In this document: piece after piece, positions 61,239 through 64,000 of the stretch | Numbering within the stretch: the stretch's first letter is position 1 | Layout of the letters: every line of letters starts with the position of its first letter | NCBI RefSeq assembly: GCF_004197395.1 | Contig: NZ_SELS01000001.1 | Location: forward strand, 62,001 to 126,000 | Length of the DNA stretch: 64,000 nucleotides | Direction of reading: 5' to 3' | From: Paraburkholderia sp. UYCP14C | GTDB lineage: Bacteria; Pseudomonadota; Gammaproteobacteria; Burkholderiales; Burkholderiaceae | The notes under the pieces: model-generated | What the model was told of the DNA's origin: nothing | What the model saw: the letters and a program-made list of their open reading frames with translations, nothing else | The model's database searches: none | Position numbers and translations under genes: made by a program

Positions 61239-63533
61239 TCAGGTGTCGGCGGGATGCGCGGCCGCGTCGGCGCTCGTTCGCAGCGCCTCGTGCTGGATCG
61301 TTTCGAGCAACTGCTCGAGCAGTCCGATATCGAATGGCTTGGACAGCACGCGCACGTTCACGTGCCGCGCGCGGTCGAGTTCTTCCGCGTAGCCGGTGAC
61401 CAGAATGACCGGCAGCCGAGGGTCGAACCTGAGCACCGCTTCGGCCAGATCGATACCGTTCATCTTGCCCGGCATATGGATGTCCGACAGCACCAGATCG
61501 AACGGCAGCGGCTCGCCGGTGCCCGCATGCGTCGCGCGGGCGTCGTCGAGCACGCGCAGCGCCGTGTCGGCGTTGAACACGCAGGTGACCCGGTGGCCCA
61601 TCATCTGCAGCAGCGCCTCGGTGCCCGCGGCGACTTCTTCGTTGTCCTCGACCAGCAGCACGTGCAGACCCTGCGGCGCGCCGGCGTCGGGCGCGAGCGC
61701 TTCGGCCGGTCCGGACGTTTGCGGCGCGCTCGACGCGCGCGGCAGATAGAGCCGCACCGAGGTGCCCGCGCCGATCGCGCTGTCGATCGCCGCGAGCCCG
61801 CCCGAGCCCTCGCAGAACGCGAAGACCTGCGGCAACCCGAGTCCCGTGCCCATGCCTTTGGGCTTGGTCGTGAAAAGCGGCTCGAACGCGCGCGCAAGCA
61901 CCTCGGGCGCCATGCCGGCGCCGGTGTCTTCGAGCGACAGTTGCACGAACTCGCCGGTCAGCGGAAAGCCGTCCTCGTGACGGAACACGACGTTGCTCGC
62001 GCGCACGGTGAAGCGCCCGCCGTTGGCCATCGCATCGCGCGCATTGACGGCGACGTTGATCAGCGCGAGTTCGAGCTCGGCGACATCGACGCGCACCGGC
62101 CAGGTATCGACGCCGCTATCGATCACGAGCGACACCTTCGCGCCGAGCGACGCGCGCAGCAACTCGCGGCACGACGGCAACCAGCGTGCGAGCGACAGCG
62201 TCTCGGTGCGCAGCGGCTGCTTGCGCGCGACGCCGAGCAGCTGCCGCGTCAGCGACTGGCCGCTCTTCAACGCACGCTCCATCGCCGACATTTCGCGCTC
62301 CAGACCGCCGATGCCGCGCCGCCGCATGATCTGCACGTTGGCCGACAGGATCATCAGCAGGTTGTTGAAGTCGTGCGCGACGCTGCCGACCAGCGTGCCG
62401 AGCGCTTCCATCTTGCGCGACTGGCGGTACGCGGATTCGATCGAGCGGCGCATCGAGGCCTCGGCCTGCCAGCGTCGCCACGCTTCCTCTTCGGCGCCGA
62501 GGCGGCGCAGCGACAGCCAGATCACGCACCACAGCGCGATCGACGGCGTGAACATCGACACGATCAGCACGCTCAGGTGCCTGTACCAGCCAGCCCAGAT
62601 CGCCGACGTGCGATAGCCGCACAGCACGTAGACCGGGTACGAGCCGACGTGCCGGAACGCGACGATCACGTCGCCGTCGGCGAAGCTCGAGCGCATCCGC
62701 ACGACGCCGGAGCGCTGCCCCTGCCGGACCGCCTGGGCGAACGGCGAATCGGCCGCGAGCGCGGTCGGCTCGCGCGGGCCGCGCGGGTAATACGCGAGCA
62801 CCGCGCCGTCGGTGCGCACGAGGCTCATGATGATCGGCGTGTCGTCGCTGTTGCCGAGCAGCTCGCGATAGAACGCGTCGAAATAGCTGGGCCGCAGCGC
62901 AATCGACACGACGCCCGCGAACGAGCCATTGGGCGCCTGACGCTCGACGCCCATGTTGAACACCTGCTCGCCGCTGACGTGCCCCGTCATGACTTTCGAC
63001 ACCTGTTCGAGCACGTTGCCGTCGCGGATGCCGACGAAATCGTCGCGCTCGCCGATCGAAATTTCCGGCGACGGATACAGGCGGCTGCTTGCCAGCAGCG
63101 CGCCCTGCTGGCCGAAGATCGAGACCGAGGCCACCTGCGGATAACCGCCGCCCAGTGTGCGCAGCTTGTCGTGAATCGTGTGTTCGCGCGCGCGGACGCC
63201 GTCGTCGTCGAGGCCCTCGGTCAGATCGACGATGCGCGAGTTCAGGGTCTCGTTCATGTCGAACACTTTCAACGCGTGTTCCTCGGCGACCCGCACCGTG
63301 CGCAGCGCCTGATCGGTCGCGTCGGCCTCGCGCGAGCGCAGATCGGCGAATGCCATCGCCGCGACGTAGGCGAACGGCAGCACGATCGCCGCGACCAGCA
63401 GCGCGATCAGCGTGATGCGACGCACCTGGAAATTCTGTTCCGGCACGGCGGGAAACGACGCGTCGTCCTGCTCGCGGGCAGGACGACCCGAAAGGCGGCC
63501 CGCACGCGCGGAGTCGACCCGGTCTGATGTCAT
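61239..63533 (-). CDS. Membrane-bound hybrid sensor histidine kinase with C-terminal receiver
   Basis: 764 residues from ATG 63533. TM1 near residues 40-62 (LIALLVAAIVLPFAYVAAMA), a periplasmic Cache-like sensor domain (about 65-300), TM2 near 310. Then HisKA with phospho-acceptor in GTLVGSVAHDFNNLLMI, HATPase (NVAVNARDAMANG, EDTGAGMAP, GMGTGLGLPQVF) and a receiver at about 640-764 (VLLVEDNEEVAAG, phospho-acceptor in LVLSDIHMPG, lysine in RVLSKPFD). Ends in a strong terminator and has no cognate regulator beside it. Signal unknown. Confidence 0.92.
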   Translation of the reverse strand: MTSDRVDSARAGRLSGRPAREQDDASFPAVPEQNFQVRRITLIALLVAAIVLPFAYVAAMAFADLRSREADATDQALRTVRVAEEHALKVFDMNETLNSRIVDLTEGLDDDGVRAREHTIHDKLRTLGGGYPQVASVSIFGQQGALLASSRLYPSPEISIGERDDFVGIRDGNVLEQVSKVMTGHVSGEQVFNMGVERQAPNGSFAGVVSIALRPSYFDAFYRELLGNSDDTPIIMSLVRTDGAVLAYYPRGPREPTALAADSPFAQAVRQGQRSGVVRMRSSFADGDVIVAFRHVGSYPVYVLCGYRTSAIWAGWYRHLSVLIVSMFTPSIALWCVIWLSLRRLGAEEEAWRRWQAEASMRRSIESAYRQSRKMEALGTLVGSVAHDFNNLLMILSANVQIMRRRGIGGLEREMSAMERALKSGQSLTRQLLGVARKQPLRTETLSLARWLPSCRELLRASLGAKVSLVIDSGVDTWPVRVDVAELELALINVAVNARDAMANGGRFTVRASNVVFRHEDGFPLTGEFVQLSLEDTGAGMAPEVLARAFEPLFTTKPKGMGTGLGLPQVFAFCEGSGGLAAIDSAIGAGTSVRLYLPRASSAPQTSGPAEALAPDAGAPQGLHVLLVEDNEEVAAGTEALLQMMGHRVTCVFNADTALRVLDDARATHAGTGEPLPFDLVLSDIHMPGKMNGIDLAEAVLRFDPRLPVILVTGYAEELDRARHVNVRVLSKPFDIGLLEQLLETIQHEALRTSADAAAHPADT

Positions 63534-64000
63534 TGTCGTTGACGCGAAAAGTCGTTCGAATCTGGCAGCCCCGTATCGGGCCGTTGCCGGCGCCATGCCG
63601 CCTTCAGAACAAGCATAGACGCAGCGCGGGAAAATTTGCCGCAAAGCGAGGGGGACGGGCGTGCGCCGTGGCGGCCGCTCTTTAAGAGCGGCTTTAAAAC
63701 AGCGACGAATCGGGAAGCGCAAACGTACACAAAAGTATAAACATGAAAAAATGTCAGTTCAGACGATAGAACTATTTCTTGAATTAGCCTAGCATGGAAA
63801 CAGATCGTTACCGTCAGCGATTCTGGCGAGTTGCTTTTGCGCGGCTTTGCTTCGACAATTCTCGCCACGATAAAAGGGCCGTTGTCACACCTGCGCACCG
63901 GATCGTCAAGGTCTGTCAAACGCGTCCTGCTGCATTCGCACCCCTCTCGTCAAAGGCAATTGCAATTCGACAGGCGCCACCGTACCTGACCGCGCGTCGA
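63534..64000. other. 467-bp region at right edge without a supported gene
   Basis: Contains an inverted pair GCCGCTCTT...AAGAGCGGC around 63671-63692, a partial hairpin. 63700-63790 is AT-rich and may hold the promoter of the kinase gene. I see nothing else. Confidence 0.45.

Noticed and set aside
61227-63527. 766-codon open frame on the plus strand
   Set aside because: Antisense to the hybrid kinase, which has intact HisKA, HATPase and receiver motifs. The translated product is again Arg/His/Ala-rich without domains.

Overview
The window reads as part of the secondary chromosome (chromid) of a Paraburkholderia/Burkholderia-type betaproteobacterium. The evidence is GC-rich coding sequence, protein families typical of that group, and, at about 46-53.4 kb, a complete secondary-replicon origin. 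That origin holds a KfrA-like gene, an AT-rich stretch, about 20 tandem iteron-like 18-mers, a RepB-type initiator gene, convergent parA-parB genes and four copies of the palindrome TTTATGCGCATAAA, which I recall as the chromosome-2 parS of Burkholderia cenocepacia. I see no rRNA, tRNA or insertion sequence.

Layout. 1-6.5 kb: an operon for a 2-hydroxyacid/keto-acid pathway (serine-glyoxylate aminotransferase, MFS carrier, hydratase, FAD/4Fe-4S dehydrogenase cut by the left edge) with a divergent GntR regulator and two matching palindromic operators. 6.9-11.6 kb: MFS carrier, HMG-CoA-lyase-like enzyme, CoA transferase and LysR regulator. 11.6-18.6 kb: HD hydrolase, GlxA-type regulator, SDR, MarR regulator, BON protein, and an NRAMP-related transporter behind a long structured leader with a small ORF. 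18.7-38 kb: an auxin (indole-3-acetic acid) catabolic island. It has an iacA-B-I-H-E operon plus iacG, iacC-D with a fused tautomerase, iacF, three MFS carriers, two LysR regulators, a FixL/FixJ-like two-component pair, and a second operon with paralogues of iacA and iacG, an EthD-like protein, a carrier and a LysR regulator. 38.6-44.5 kb: outer-membrane-type protein, DUF1348 protein, TetR regulator, YceI lipoprotein, and threonine catabolism (kbl-tdh) with its XRE-cupin regulator. 44.5-46.2 kb: a near-perfect LexA box, a small unknown gene and a degenerate tyrosine recombinase. 46.2-53.4 kb: replication and partition. 53.5-64 kb: ArsC, a sulfonate/taurine-type binding protein, a frameshifted gluconate permease, DUF1272 protein, ECF sigma and anti-sigma, a tiny secreted peptide, an FMN reductase, a low-complexity protein and a hybrid sensor kinase.

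The most unusual signal is that 18-mers of the origin type (consensus GGTGAGGNTTTTCGGGAG) are not confined to the origin. Small clusters occur only between genes at 14.3, 15.5, 18.6, 38.1-38.6 and 46.2 kb, up to 35 kb from the initiator gene and on one side of it only. This suggests long-range initiator binding. Second is the duplicated iac-like gene set with a shared upstream motif at three promoters. Third is an SOS-type operator beside a recombinase next to the chromid origin. All function calls come from reading translated sequence; no database search was run.
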